Shown here: one piece after another, positions 36,001 through 46,701 of the stretch
Position numbering within the stretch: position 1 is the first letter of the stretch
How the letters are laid out: each line of letters starts with the position of its first letter
NCBI GenBank assembly: GCA_035048485.1
Contig: CM068581.1
Location: 62,597,393 to 62,661,392, forward strand
Length of the DNA stretch: 64,000 nucleotides
DNA from: Pteria penguin
Taxonomy: Eukaryota; Mollusca; Bivalvia; Pterioida; Pteriidae
Reading direction: 5' to 3'
Notes under the pieces: generated by a model
Seen by the model: the letters and a program-made list of their open reading frames with translations, nothing else
What the model was told of the DNA's origin: nothing
Databases searched by the model: none
Position numbers and translations under genes: made by a program

Positions 36001-39000
36001 GCGTTTTGTCAGATGAAGTAAGCTATTTGGATTTGGTTTGTTTTTGCATTTTTTCTAAGAAACAGAAATTCCTCTTCACCCATTTTTTTAGGCAGAGAAC
36101 ACTTATGTCATGGCATTGGATGGCGATGTAGATTTCCAGCCGGAAGCTCTTTTACTTTTAATCGACAGAATGAAGAAGAATTCTCAAGTTGGCGCCACAT
36201 GTGGACGAATCAAGCCGGGAGGGTCAGGTAAAAGCAACAATTAGTCAAACCTACTTCAAATACCACTTGTATTATGCAGTCAAATATCTTTAACAACCAT
36301 ATTTGTCCAGACTCCAGCTGTTTTAAGAGATCACCTCCCTCAATTGGACACTAGTCAATCTTCGCAATAGTGGTCAGGTTTGCAGTTTTAAATAATGTTA
36401 CATCGTTCTCCTGTTAGTAGTATTCGACTGATCCGAAATAATAGATATATAATATATGCTTATGTTCCTCCAGATAAAATTTAAAATATGAAACAAAAAA
36501 GGTTGAACTTTCTCATCGATAACATTTTTTGGTGTTTGGAGAAAAGGCTTTTCAACAAATTGTCGGCATTCCAATGGGTACTAACTGTGTCCCGCTTCTG
36601 GCTGACATATCCTTTACTCATATGAATCTGAATTCGTTCAGTTTTTGCTTTCTCAAGGAAAGGAACGATTGGTTCTTGGCTTCAGTTTCACTTACAGATA
36701 TATAGATGACTTGCTTTCATTTAACAATCCTTCATTCGCAGATTACCTCAGTATCATCTATTCAAGGGAACTGGATTTCAAAGAAACCACAGAAAGTAGT
36801 AATTCTACTTCATATTTAGATGTTATGATGTCTTTCGAAATTGATGGTCAATTGAACACCTCATTCTCTGTCAAACGTGACGATTTTAATTTCGCTATCA
36901 CAAACATTCCTTTCATAAGTAGCAACATTCCATCATCGCCCGCATACGATGTGTTCATATCTCAATTAAGACTTTATTCCAGAGTATGTTCAAATTACAA
37001 TGACTTTGTTCTGAGGGCTAGGCGACTTTCAGATAAGCTACTCAACCAGGGTTATATATGTGCTAGACTAACAACGTCACTGAGGAAGTTCTATGGTCTC
37101 TTATTACACAATATGATATCTTGTTATCCAGACTTTTAAATGATATCCTGGACTGAGACGGATGCCGATCATTTTAAACAGATTTGTCATCTTCTATACT
37201 AGAAGGTTACCTACTTTGACTTCTCCTTATACATGTATAAATATATATAGAATTTACAAGATTTGACTCATTCTACTATATGTGACGAGTGTTCCTGGCA
37301 AGCAGGAGATGTTCACTCTTCTCGGGCACCTGATCTCACTCCAACAAGGGGTTCACATATGCTCTTTAAGTGGACAGTTTTCGTTGTTTTCTATTTGGTT
37401 TTCATTTTCACTGATTTTGCATGTCCTTTAGATTCATGATTTTCGGACTTACGGTTTGAATTAATCCATCATCTCTACATGTATACTAATATATGGGTGC
37501 CAATAAGAAGTTCCTGATGTTGATCGATTGTGTCTATTCCACATCAAAGGCAATTATCCGAACTATCTTTGTTTTTGACACCAGTTACTTTCGTATTTTA
37601 CATTGATGATAAAGATGTTATACATTAAAAAAAAGTTTTAGGACAATGAAATCCTATGACTTTAAACTATAGTTACTTCATGAGAAACCAGTACACACTA
37701 TCAGGAAACTGGTGTTTCTGACGTTTAAATTCACATGAAGGCTGAATTCAACTGACCAATTTGGTTTTATATTCTAGCAATGGCATACAGAGATAAAAGT
37801 TACCTACAAATTTCAATAGCAAAGAGAGACATACTGACCACCTTTAACACACATGCAACATACAATACTAAACAGAATCAACATTAATGTTTATAGAAAA
37901 CTGTCCAAAATAGCGAAAATATGCTACAAATTAAGAATGAAATGATTTTCATTTTCATACCCGTAGCTAGGAATTCTCTATTTGGCATGATGCCGAACGG
38001 GTAAAACCGTAACCCACAACCCTCATGAAATTCTTCATAACGAGACATTTTGTGTTCATGTCCTTGGCGAGTTTTGTCATACAGCTTTGTCAGATGTCCT
38101 CAGCTTTCTCCTTTGTTTTGATCTGATTTTCATTGTGTATTATTAAAGTGTGTTTATAAATAGATCATGGATTTATAATATCATGTCCCCTTTCACCTTT
38201 TCCCTTATTTTACTACGGCGGTACACTATTTATACCATGGCGGAAATTAAACGCCTTACATTTCATGAAAAACAATGTAGAACTAGAAGAGGATGCGTAT
38301 CTTGAAAATTCCATATTCTGATATACATGTATTCCATTTCATTAGAGAAAGCGTGTGTTATTTTCAATTATCTATGAAGCATAATTGAATAAAAGAATAA
38401 CATTGTATTTTTGTCGATGTTTAACTTCCTCTTAGCGATGACCTATGATGTAATCATTTCTTGAATTTAACAAAACAAAGACTGAAACCACCGATTATTA
38501 AGAGAAAGTTCACTATCATTAATTTCAAACAATAAAATATTTTGAAATATCAGGAGTACAAATATTCATTGTAGTATCTGAGAATGACTTCTTTCTATGT
38601 GTGGTCTAAATACTTTACCATTGAAAAACGATATGCGTTTGGTCTTTTGGGAGTGTTTTTATCTATAAAAGTCAAACGATTAGAATATTTGTTGACACAA
38701 AGTTTATGAATTAACAAGTACAATACTCATTTCTATATTTCATTTACGTCGACACCCTTGACGTTTAGTATTTGAAATTGTAGGTCCATTGGTATGGTAT
38801 CAAAGATTCGAATACGCTATAGGTCACTGGCTACAGAAATCCGCAGAACATGTATTTGGATGTGTGTTATGCAGCCCCGGGTGTTTCAGTATGTTTCGGT
38901 TGAAATCATTGATGGATGACAACGTAATGAGAACATATGCCTCAATGCCAAAAGAACCTAACCATTTCTTACAGTACGACCAAGGTCAGTTGAATGAGTG

Positions 39001-42000
39001 TTCGTAAGCAGCTCTCTTTTCTCGTCATAAAAACTCATTTTATTTATGGAAAACATTCGTATTCTTCTTTTCGTTATTATTGCTAATAGAAAAGACCCGC
39101 ACGAGCACCGGAAATATTTTGAGATCATATGGTGTCATATTTGGCCGAGCTGCGAGTCAGCTTCGGTCTGTATCCTAAATGTACATAGACTCTTAACGTA
39201 AGCAACTTTACTATGGAGGAAGTAGTGAATCGTGACGTATGTTTTCTAGTGCAGTGAAATCCATTCCCTTTCAGTGTTTCACAGTCTGGTTATATACTGT
39301 GTTTAGCAGTTTCTTTTGAGGAAAACGTCTACATAAAAATAGAACATATATATCTATAAATTTTGTACACCAGATGCGCATTTCGACAACTTATATCTCT
39401 TCAGTGCCGCTCGTGGCCGAATCATTGGAATTCTTATTATATATATCTGAAAATTTAGAGTGATTTACACAATTTCATCACCGAAAATACATACATTGCT
39501 TTTAAAGTAAATATCGCAAATCAATTAATTCGCACAATAATTTAATTGCACGCAATAATTAAGATTGATGATCGAACGATCGTTAAATAACACTCTTAGT
39601 TTTGAGAGGTTCCAGCAAAAAAAGTCGAACGATCGAAAGAGATTAAAATCTTTTGATCCCATTAAAAGGGTAAAGAAGAATGCGGTAACCAGTGATTTCG
39701 GTACCTGGGGGATTTAAAGAATAGTACATACATGTAGTTAATTTAAAAACCTATTGTAGTCAATATACACTTACGTATTTACCAATCTAAGTAATTTACA
39801 ACAAATTACAGTTGAAAATCTTCTCTTTTGGGGTCATTTATGAAGGAAATTAATCAGGTACCTAAATCACCAAACCATGGCATAGGCGTAGGTATCGAAA
39901 TCACTTGGTACCGAATTCACCAGCATTCGATTAAAACGTCGAATAGTTTAAATAGTCCGATTAAAATTATAATAATTAAGTCGAATGTCGGATGACGGCG
40001 ATGTTCAGAAAAAGTTTTCCACCGCTCTATAAATGTGATCAAGTAACTCCGTTCTCTTTTCCTTCCATGTTCGAGATGATAAATTGAATTCTAAGATCGT
40101 AAATCGTATATCTGAGAAAACGAAGATGGAGTCTGGAATGAATATTGATGCTAATTTAGTCTTCTATTAACATCAGAAACGTCTTACAAAATTACCTTAC
40201 TTTATTCATGACATAAAAACTAACATGGGTTAGAAACGGTAGTACAAATCAGAGGAAAAATATGAAGTTTATCTTTGGTGCCCGACTCCGGCTTGAACTT
40301 GAGATTTATTTTCATTTTCTAAGCTTTATTTTAGGAAAACGCAAAGCATTAATTAATTAATAACACATTTCAAATTGGAAATAATTCCTACTCAATAGTG
40401 CTCAGAGGTACTTTGTCATACTAAGATATATTCATATCACACTGTTTAAGTCCGACCTCTTTGGTTTAGATAGAGAATCGACGAATATATTCCTTTAGCA
40501 TTATAGCTACTAAACAACCAAACTACCCTTGTCTTGGCGTTTCTAAGCTGATCGAACATATGACTGCAAAACCACTTAATCAATGTCTGGATATTATGCA
40601 AGAGCAGTCTACTTCATTAGTCATAACGCAGATTTATTAAAGTAACACATTTAATCGTTTTCATAGTAAAAATGTTTTACGGTTTTCTTGTTGCAGGCGA
40701 GGACAGGTGGTTGTGTACCCTTCTCCTTCAACAGGGCTATAGAATCGAATACTGCGCAGCAGCAGAAGCAATCACGTTTGTACCAGAAACGTTTAACGAA
40801 TTTTTCAATCAACGTCGACGATGGATGCCATCCACAATGGCAAATATTTGGGATCTTTTACAAAGTTACTCGAGAACGACTAGAAAGAATCCCAACATTT
40901 CCTATTTATACATATTCTATCAATTTGTATTATTCTTCTCGAGTGTTTTAGGACCGTCTACTGTACTTTTGGCTATGAACTCTGCCATTAACTCCGTGTT
41001 TAATATCCCGGCTTGGTTTGGATACTGTCTCGTGTATGTTCCTGTGATTCTCTTTATCTTTGCATGTCTAAAACTGAAAACAAACACCCAGCTGACTATT
41101 GCCATGATTCTGAGTGCTGTATACGCTTTGTTAATGATGACCGTGTTTGTTGGTACTCTAGTTAGTATTTCGAGCGAGGGATGGTACACGCCCACTGGCA
41201 TGTTCATGTACATTCTCATTGGGACTTTTCTCGTTGCTGGTCTTCTACACCCACACGAGTTTGGGGATCTTGTCTGGGGTGTTCTCTACTTCATTTGTAT
41301 ACCAGCAGGATACCTTTTCCTTGTCATTTATGCTATCTGCAATCTTAACAACGTGTCTTGGGGGACAAGAGAAACCCAGAAAGCTGTCCTGGAAAGTGAC
41401 AGCACAAGTAAGAGGAAAAGCATGATTAAGGAGGCAGAGGATGAATTAGGCAATATTACGTCAGATATGATTGAAGAGATGATAAAACAAGTAAAAGAAA
41501 CAAGGATCGCCAATTCTTCCTTCATGGATTCCATTCTTTCCATTTTCAGATGGATGAACAATTTAGTTATTCTGCGATCTCTGGAATCCGTTCAGGTAGC
41601 ACTGAACAAAATGAAAGATAACGATGAAGCGGCAAAGGATACGAAAAGTCCCGCCAAATCTATGTTCAAGAGGACTATACGCATAAAAAGACAAAACAAT
41701 GATATAGATGATACCTCATGGGCTAAGAACAAAGAGGACGGCAAAGCGCTCCACATTTTAGAAGAAGAAGCCACGTTTTGGAAATTGCTTATCAAGAAAT
41801 ATCTTGAACCTATCAATGCGGACAAGAAAAAGGAAGAAAAGTCCACACAGGCTCTGGCCGAATTCAGAAACAAGATGGCCTTTGGTTTCTTTTTTTTAAA
41901 TGCATTATGGTTATCTATCATGAGCGCCATGACAGAAGTAAAATATATCTTTCATATTCAGATTCCGCAGCCATCTGGGCCACCAATAACCATTGAACCT

Positions 42001-42399
42001 TTGGGGTTTGTTTTCCTTGTGGTCTTCACAATCCTATTAGCTATGCAATTTATAGGAATGCTCCTTCACAGATACAGCACACTTCTGCATATAATATCAG
42101 CCACAAAGCTTGCAAGTAGATCAGAGAGCGAGGACACGCTGAAACAGATCGTAGAAATGGTAAAGCGGCCAGGGTCTACAGCAGATGACAATGAAGGCAC
42201 GCTTAACGAAGACATTGCTAATTTAAGTATTAACAAAGAAGTCCACGGAAAACAGAAATTCCAGAAAAACATTAGTGAAAAGGGTATGCTATCATCGAAA
42301 CCCCTCGATTTGCGTGCGGTATTGAAAAGAAATTATCGGAAAGCAAAGGAACACAATACTGAAAGTAGATATGTAAACAAAGGGTATGACTCCGTGTAA
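23094..42399 (+). CDS. Chitin synthase copy 2, type 2, complete, no myosin head
   Basis: Complete paralogue of copy 1. Exons: 23094-23167, 28382-28604, 29051-29188, 29421-30313, 30693-30791, 32234-32428, 32926-32996, 34285-34393, 34685-34835, 35306-35434, 36092-36227, 38784-38984, 40697-42399. They sum to 4122 nt, or 1373 residues, with every phase matching. The start is ATG 23094 (MADKSSGELDT), which follows an in-frame-incompatible short upstream ATG. Residues 1-60 are a hydrophilic leader. Helices begin near residue 65 (KILSYIFLSLILFS), and several more precede the catalytic domain. DGD is at residues 704-706, EDRW at 808-811 and QRRRW at 845-849, followed by SWGTRE, a charged linker and a C-terminal tail ending in RYVNKGYDSV. 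Unlike the myosin-fused chitin synthases known from molluscs, no motor domain is encoded. The gene lies about 6.8 kb downstream of copy 1 in the same orientation, so it is a tandem duplicate. The role in shell, radula or gut-lining chitin is inferred from the family, not visible here. Confidence 0.94.
23995..24053. repeat. (GA)n microsatellite
   Basis: About 28 GA units with one GATA interruption, in intron 1 of copy 2. Confidence 0.96.
24595..25670 (+). mobile_element. Tc1/mariner-superfamily transposon relic in copy 2 intron 1
   Basis: Begins with tacagggtgtcccata, a typical terminal repeat start; no matching right terminus was found. Frame 24809-25006 resembles the DNA-binding linker (VDRFEQTRSVTYGRHSNPGPPKSERT-like region). 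Frame 25205-25600 contains WFSDESHFYL, NCRHWA and CQHDGAAPHTSG (first two catalytic Asp blocks), and a one-base shift later gives the DLN...LWGYL block near 25615-25660. Stops between 25007 and 25204 show it is inactive. Confidence 0.8.
25858..27369. other. Copy 2 intron 1, no gene recognised
   Basis: AT-rich intron between the mariner relic and the 27370 repeat. A poly(G) run lies at about 25861-25871, and a 'gttgtcgaaatgtgcatctgg' segment near 26115 is shared with 39370. Nothing coding. Confidence 0.6.
27370..28130 (-). repeat. Diverged tandem interspersed repeat, about 170-bp units
   Basis: Successive units share 'ctgattg(g/a)(t/c)tgacacattttt' and 'caccaa...ttacaggatgtc(g)'-type segments. 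The right end 28085-28130 carries the inverse of the 19505 repeat start. It ends about 250 bp before the copy 2 exon at 28382. Confidence 0.55.
28881..28999 (-). mobile_element. SINE family 2 copy, truncated
   Basis: Shares ttttacgtcgctttcaacat and the box-B region aatcgaacccgg with the copies at 690 and 52164; the middle is deleted. It sits in the short intron before exon 29051. Confidence 0.7.
29421..30313 (+). CDS. Copy 2 N-terminal multi-helix exon
   Basis: An 893-nt exon opening with VALREIGHVIGLAFFLF and continuing through at least five hydrophobic helices (for example LLNGISMLLLFAPLFIVPML and FLRLLTMFVLF). Between helices lies an Asn-rich extracellular-type loop with several N-x-S/T sequons (NVT, NIT, NLT, NST), consistent with glycosylation. 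The exon ends in QNINSSY with phase 2. The matching exon of copy 1 lies outside the window. Confidence 0.9.
31190..31640 (+). mobile_element. Penelope-type element 3' fragment
   Basis: Non-coding tail with 'cctcctcagatgaaatctggg' region and 'gggcccgtaaaccggctaa', the inverse of parts of 9650-9990 next to the minus-strand Penelope-type relic. It also shares 'ggagacgtctactcctgtgc'-like sequence with 37300. No reverse transcriptase codons remain. Confidence 0.55.
31857..31928. repeat. Perfect 36-bp tandem duplication
   Basis: Two identical head-to-tail units, 31857-31892 and 31893-31928, in the intron before exon 32234. Confidence 0.95.
33076..33200 (-). mobile_element. SINE family 2 copy, diverged
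   Basis: Has ttggttgttttgtcttacgtcgctttaaagat-type sequence and a weak box B (gggaatcaaacc). Clearly older than the copy at 52164. Confidence 0.55.
33746..33902. mobile_element. 157-bp near-perfect palindrome (foldback element)
   Basis: Arms of about 65-70 bp: taaggaatgact at the left pairs with agtcattcctta at the right, and tgaacttgggtgagaaacaa pairs with the inverse near 33845. The centre gaaccgcttagcggttc is itself a palindrome. It would fold into one long hairpin within a copy 2 intron. No coding content; likely a foldback MITE. Confidence 0.85.
36092..36227 (+). CDS. Copy 2 exon with catalytic DGD motif
   Basis: Counterpart of 9292-9427. It encodes AENTYVMALDGDVDFQP and ends in CGRIKPGGS, phase 1, before gtaaaa. 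The following intron carries a plus-strand Penelope-type reverse transcriptase fragment. Confidence 0.92.
36480..37490 (+). mobile_element. Penelope-type reverse transcriptase fragment in copy 2 intron
   Basis: Includes FQQIVGIPMGTNC at about 36548, then a shifted frame 36645-37139 with TYRYIDDLLSFNNPS (catalytic Asp pair), STSYLDVMMSF, FAITNIPFISSNIPSS and the thumb-like KLLNQGYICARL. The 3' non-coding tail (ggcaagcaggagatgttcac, ctgattttgcatgtcc) reaches about 37490. It is the same family as the relics at 9637-11996 and 50790-51945 but closer to the latter. The 5' half is missing and frames are broken. Confidence 0.75.
38985..40696. other. Last intron of copy 2, nothing recognised
   Basis: 1.7 kb without coding sequence or a classified element; scattered AT-rich simple sequence and one shared terminus at about 39375. 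The equivalent copy 1 intron carries a mariner relic instead. Confidence 0.6.
40697..42399 (+). CDS. Copy 2 terminal exon: EDRW/QRRRW core and membrane domain
   Basis: A 1703-nt exon after ttgcag with EDRWLCT, QRRRW and SWGTRE in the same order and spacing as copy 1. The first third is almost identical to 14555-15240 at the nucleotide level. Divergence rises after the codons for VLES, where both copies carry a charged linker. The tail is shorter than copy 1, lacks the basic KKGGRRP stretch, and ends RYVNKGYDSV then TAA. Confidence 0.94.
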
Positions 42400-42479
42400 T
42401 AACGGATAATAATAACATGTAATAACATGTAATAAGTAAAACTATGAATGCAAAAAGAAATTTAACTGTATATAGGAAC

Positions 42480-42535
42480 AAAGAGGAGTTACTGGCTCAG
42501 TTATGTGGCAGAAGTCACCATGGAGCTATACAATA
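42480..42535 (+). other. 56-bp block identical to copy 1 intron
   Basis: Starts 80 bp after the copy 2 stop codon, in the presumed 3' UTR, and is identical to 9493-9548. See findings. Confidence 0.8.
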
Positions 42536-42684
42536 AAATATACTATATAAAAAAACATAATGAAGGTCGGAGATGTGATGTAAGATTAATGGAAAGAAAT
42601 AATATGAACTTTAAAGAATGTGAAAACGTTCAGTAAAATACTAAACGATTATAATGATACAGAACGCCATCATGAAAAAATATC

Positions 42685-42690
42685 AATAAA
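42685..42690 (+). terminator. Candidate poly(A) signal of chitin synthase copy 2
   Basis: AATAAA about 290 bp after the copy 2 stop codon. The intervening 3' region contains the 56-bp block also found in an intron of copy 1. Confidence 0.45.
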
Positions 42691-43332
42691 GCATTTACAG
42701 ATTAAATAACAAACTGATAAAATGCCATGTGTAAAGGAAAGTAATCAGTGGAATGTTGAAGAAACTTTGACCAAACATACATGTATGCAATGGCAAACAC
42801 TTTACTTAGTTTGTGTGTTGGTACACGGCATGCAATATAACACATGCATTACAGTCTGCTGCAAAATAAAACACAACGTATAACAAAAGACTTGGCCGAA
42901 TGGAATGGCATTTAGAAAGTTTAAAAATGTGCAATATGTTTATATAATGAGTTACTATATGTTTTTGTCATAATTATACAATAGAACCTTTCACGTGAAT
43001 AGCAGGACTTGCGTTTTCGTAGGCAAGTGATAATGTTTCCCGTGCAATGTTATTTGATGGTCTCTGACGTCATTTTGCAGGAACAGTAATGATTTGCCAA
43101 TCAAAACGTCAGTTCCTCAGTAATCGTAAAAGGGTCTATATTCTACATTGTTTATGGAATGTTATATTGGTATGATATATCGTCCTCCCCTAGAAGTAAT
43201 TATAATAATTATATACTATAAATGCAGTTACAATCTTCTTGTAACTATACAAAATTCTAGATTAAATATGTATTCCTTATACGAACAATATCAATTATTT
43301 TCTCATTCATATACACGCATGTGTATATACAT

Positions 43333-43387
43333 ATGTGTGTGTGTGTGTGTGTGTTGTGTGGGTGTATGTATGTATGTATGTATGTAT
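43333..43387. repeat. (TG)n and (TGTA)n microsatellites
   Basis: A TG run with a TTG interruption followed by about five TGTA units, downstream of copy 2. Confidence 0.93.
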
Positions 43388-43436
43388 CAGAATAACTATT
43401 ATAAGGTGGTCAATAGTCTTTGTAGTGTGTTGTAGC

Positions 43437-43670
43437 TCAATAAATCACCAGCCTGACTCCAGTTCTGCAGATGGCCCGTCAGTGTACTCTCCTCTGGACG
43501 AGGCTGTGAAAACGTAGATCCAATGTCATGGTAGACGTGGCACGTAAAAGATGTCTCACTGCTTTGGAGGGGTCCATTATATAGGTCTCTCAATGTCTGT
43601 GCATTGTATTAGACAGTTATCATCTAGGTGTAAGTGTGATAATCTTGGTTTGGTAAAACACAAATAAAAA
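43437..43670 (+). mobile_element. SINE family 1 copy, diverged
   Basis: Retains gtggcacgtaaaagat, gtcatggtagacgtgg and gataatc-type tail segments in the same order as 54734-55015, with many substitutions and a degraded head. Confidence 0.6.
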
Positions 43671-43948
43671 TATACTTTTTAACATCCATGTATTATTCAC
43701 CACGCTTTGTTTTCACGTTTAACTACGAGTAATTTACCATATATATTGGCGGATAATGCTAAGCAGTAGAAAAGAAACTAAAACACCTGGAGAAAAATGT
43801 CATACTTTGGCTGTTTTTCCATTGCACTGACGAGTTTTAAAAAACAAATTGGTGACATTACCGTTCTTTGATCCCAAGATAAAAAGGGTAAATACATTTT
43901 CCTACAAAATCAAAGTTTCTGAAAGTGGACACTTATGTGACGTTTGAA

Positions 43949-44030
43949 GGTTATTCACAACTGGCAATCAATAACCCATTCTTCTCATAGAGGAGTGATG
44001 GGGTACATTCACTCTTATGAACATAGCATG
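43949..44030. repeat. Interspersed repeat fragment, second copy
   Basis: Matches 17215-17300: caatcaataacccattcttc, then tagaggagtgatggggta. Unclassified. Confidence 0.55.
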
Positions 44031-44147
44031 TATACCATCAGTATTTCATAAGCCTTAAACAAAACATGACGATCAATACTCTTGTGCTATTCAAGTCAAG
44101 ATCTCGGAAATGACTAAAGTTAGAATATGTCATTCTCACAATTGCAA

Positions 44148-44870
44148 TCTTGATGACAGACAATCTCATTAAAACTCGATCTACCAAGCTTCTTAGTCTT
44201 ATGTTCGCTGTGGTAGATCTCGATATACTCCGTTGCAGTTCATCTCTGATCGACCTTTGACGCTGACCAAACAGCGTTCGCTGCCCGAAGCTGGCCAGCG
44301 AAAGGAATTCCATGTCAATGTGTGTAAACATATATAGATGTGCCCCCATCTTACGGCAGCACACATCGAAAAACCTCTTCGTTTGGCAAGTTTTGCATAA
44401 TTTGTGGGTTCAAATTGGAATTATTATAGACAGCGATGGAAAAAAAAGAACTGGCCAGCTTCGCACAGCGGACGTTGATTGGTCCGTGTCAAAGATCAAT
44501 CGGAGATTGATTGATTTAATATTGTGTTACGTCACTCCCCAATTATTTCACATATATGGTGACGGCATCTGCCTGGCGCATTGCATAGAAATTTAGACCT
44601 TTGTAACGGACCCACCCGTGAGGGATCTTTCACGTGCCACGGGACCTCGGTTTTTACTGTCTCATCCGAATGACAGAACACCGGTTGTGCCCAGGGCGGA
44701 GCCGAACACTTGATCCACTAAGCCATACCGGCTTTCAATCGGAGAACTGCTACGGAGTGTATCGAGATATACCAAAGCGAACTGTATAACATGATAAAAT
44801 TACATGCAAGAAGCGTGCAAGATCGAGTTTTAATGAGATTGGATGACTGTGGCTGGATGACAAATTCTTG
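44148..44870. repeat. Imperfect inverted repeat interrupted by a SINE
   Basis: The left arm (about 44148-44300) and right arm (about 44448-44506 plus 44735-44870) are diverged inverse copies: caatctcattaaaactcgat pairs with atcgagttttaatgagattg, and gaagctggccagc pairs with gctggccagttc-inverse sequence. The right arm is split by the SINE at 44507-44734. An ancient foldback element or two opposed copies of one repeat. Confidence 0.7.
44507..44734 (-). mobile_element. SINE family 1, with 11-bp target duplication
   Basis: Flanked by tcaatcggaga at 44496-44506 and 44735-44745. On the plus strand it runs from tail ttgattgatttaatat to a tRNA-like head ending in accggcttt. Part of the head between box B and box A is deleted compared with 54135-54407. 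Confidence 0.88.
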
Positions 44871-45499
44871 ATTATCTTTATATACTAATAGCTTCTACAT
44901 TTACCAAGAGCAATGCTAAGCATAAAATCACCTTGCACGATAGTAAAATCCATGGTACTAAACTGAAGGGATTTTCCTCTCATTATACTAAAGCTATATG
45001 TGTAATATGAAGGAAATAGGGTTAAAATTGTGGCTTCTAGAGTATCCTAAAACCAACGAGGGGATAATAAAGGATTAGACCACAACTAATTTAGATTGTG
45101 GCCACACAAGTGTAATGCAAATTCAACTAGTTCTCATTTTTTATAAATCAAAATTGTATTTATACTTTTCTCCGTGTGAACACATAGAAAATTTAATTTG
45201 AGTAAATTAGTATTAAATTGTCTTGTTATTTAGACATAAGGTCAAATGACCCATGTTAAAAATACACACAAAATGTATGTAGGTATCTGATACAAGCGAA
45301 AACAAAATGAACCAGAGTACGTACTTATATTAGCAAAACTGATGGATGCTCCCTGATCGGCAATTATACTTATCATGCAGGAAACTGATGACTCAATTCA
45401 TATACAAACAAGAGCAACGCCTAGCGTGGCATAATACGCTTAATTCGAACGGGATCAATTCGCATTGAGTTTCATGAAAAACATCTGACGTTTACTAAA

Positions 45500-45990
45500 G
45501 TTAATTGCGTTTCATAGCATTTTATCATAGGAATAAGTCCAAGGGCAGTATCTCCTGCAAAAATGGTCCTATCAAACCCATCTTCGAACCTGACCTGCAT
45601 CCTACCTTGATACATCTAAAATTATAAATTTCTCAAAAATGAAGAAAAAGATATTAATACCTGTAAAATATGTCATAGTTGGTACATTTTACTTGTTTCA
45701 TGCTAAATTTCATTATGTTTTTACAGAAATTAGATTTTTAATGAATTTTCCAAAAAAATCTTGAAATTTATAAGTCCAAGGGCCATAAATCTGTCAAAAG
45801 TAGGTAAATCTTAACAACACTCGATCTGGTACTGACGTCGTTTGAAATAAAGCTATATATAAAATTTCAACTCAATATCTTGAAAGATGGCAAAAAAAAA
45901 GTTAGGAAAACATGACCCTGGACGGACAGACAGTGCCATAACATAATAAGTCCCGTCTAATGACGGGCGTATAAAAATCAGTAAAACTGA
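45500..45990. repeat. Interspersed repeat with 'aagtccaagggc' segments
   Basis: Carries aagtccaagggcagtatctc and aagtccaagggccataaatc, related to 51985-52005, and ends with acggacagacagtgccataa then tcccgtctaatgacgggcg. Non-coding, moderately diverged, boundaries approximate. Confidence 0.5.
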
Positions 45991-46149
45991 TGGATGCTCC
46001 AAGAGGCACAGTAATAATGAAGGAAATGAACAACTCAAACTATATAGGAAATCATTGTATTAATCGATAACTATTTCAAATCTCAATGTATCATATGGAT
46101 ATCTAATTGAGTCAACTGTAGAACGACAAGCTTGATCTTGATCAGTTAT

Positions 46150-46600
46150 GAAATAAAACTTTTCATCGTGACCTTGACCCTTCAGAATTGGACTTGAGTG
46201 ACCTTTGTCCAAAAGCCCTTAATCTAAATAACATTTCGATGAAGATCAAATTCTGATGAAAGGTGTAGGAGATATAAGTACTTCATGGTATTTTAAGTTA
46301 TAGTTAATGAGTGACCTTGACCTTTAAGAAATGACCTTGAGTGACCTTTGACCAAAAGTTCTTATTCTGAATAACATTTTGGTGAAGTATGGTCAAATTC
46401 TGATGAAAGGTGTAGGAGAGTACCTCATGATATTTTAAGTCATAGTTAATAAGTGACCAGGACCTTTGTCCACAAGCCCTTATTCTATATAACATTTTGG
46501 TGAAGTATGAAATAATTCGGATGAAAGGTGTAGGAGTTATAAACTCGGATGGATCGATGGACAGACAGACAGACAGTTGAAAGATGGACAGACAAGACAG
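46150..46600. repeat. Tandem repeat, about 130-140 bp unit, 3 copies, with TGACCT motifs
   Basis: Each unit contains gtgacctttg(t/a)cc, aaaag.cctta, aacatttyggtgaag and gatgaaaggtgtaggag. It ends in an ACAG run. TGACCT half-sites recur, including tgacctttgacc at 46342-46353. Just beyond the RWDD1 3' end. Confidence 0.75.
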
Positions 46601-46675
46601 CGACTATATGCTTCCTCAAAATTTTTAAGGGAGCATGAAAAACAAGACATATCAGACGGTCAGATGTCTAAATAA

Positions 46676-46681
46676 TTTATT
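46676..46681 (-). terminator. Candidate poly(A) signal of RWDD1
   Basis: AATAAA on the minus strand (tttatt on plus) about 20 bp after the RWDD1 stop codon, implying a very short 3' UTR if used. Confidence 0.5.
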
Positions 46682-46701
46682 GCACTACGTTAAAGTTTAT
46701 A

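Noticed and set aside
36645..37139. Possible intact host gene in the copy 2 intron
   Set aside because: Contains YIDDLL and other reverse transcriptase motifs in a truncated element; a mobile relic, not a host gene.
44038..44364. 108-codon minus-strand frame
   Set aside because: Spans an arm of an inverted repeat, no recognisable domain; kept only as a note in the findings.
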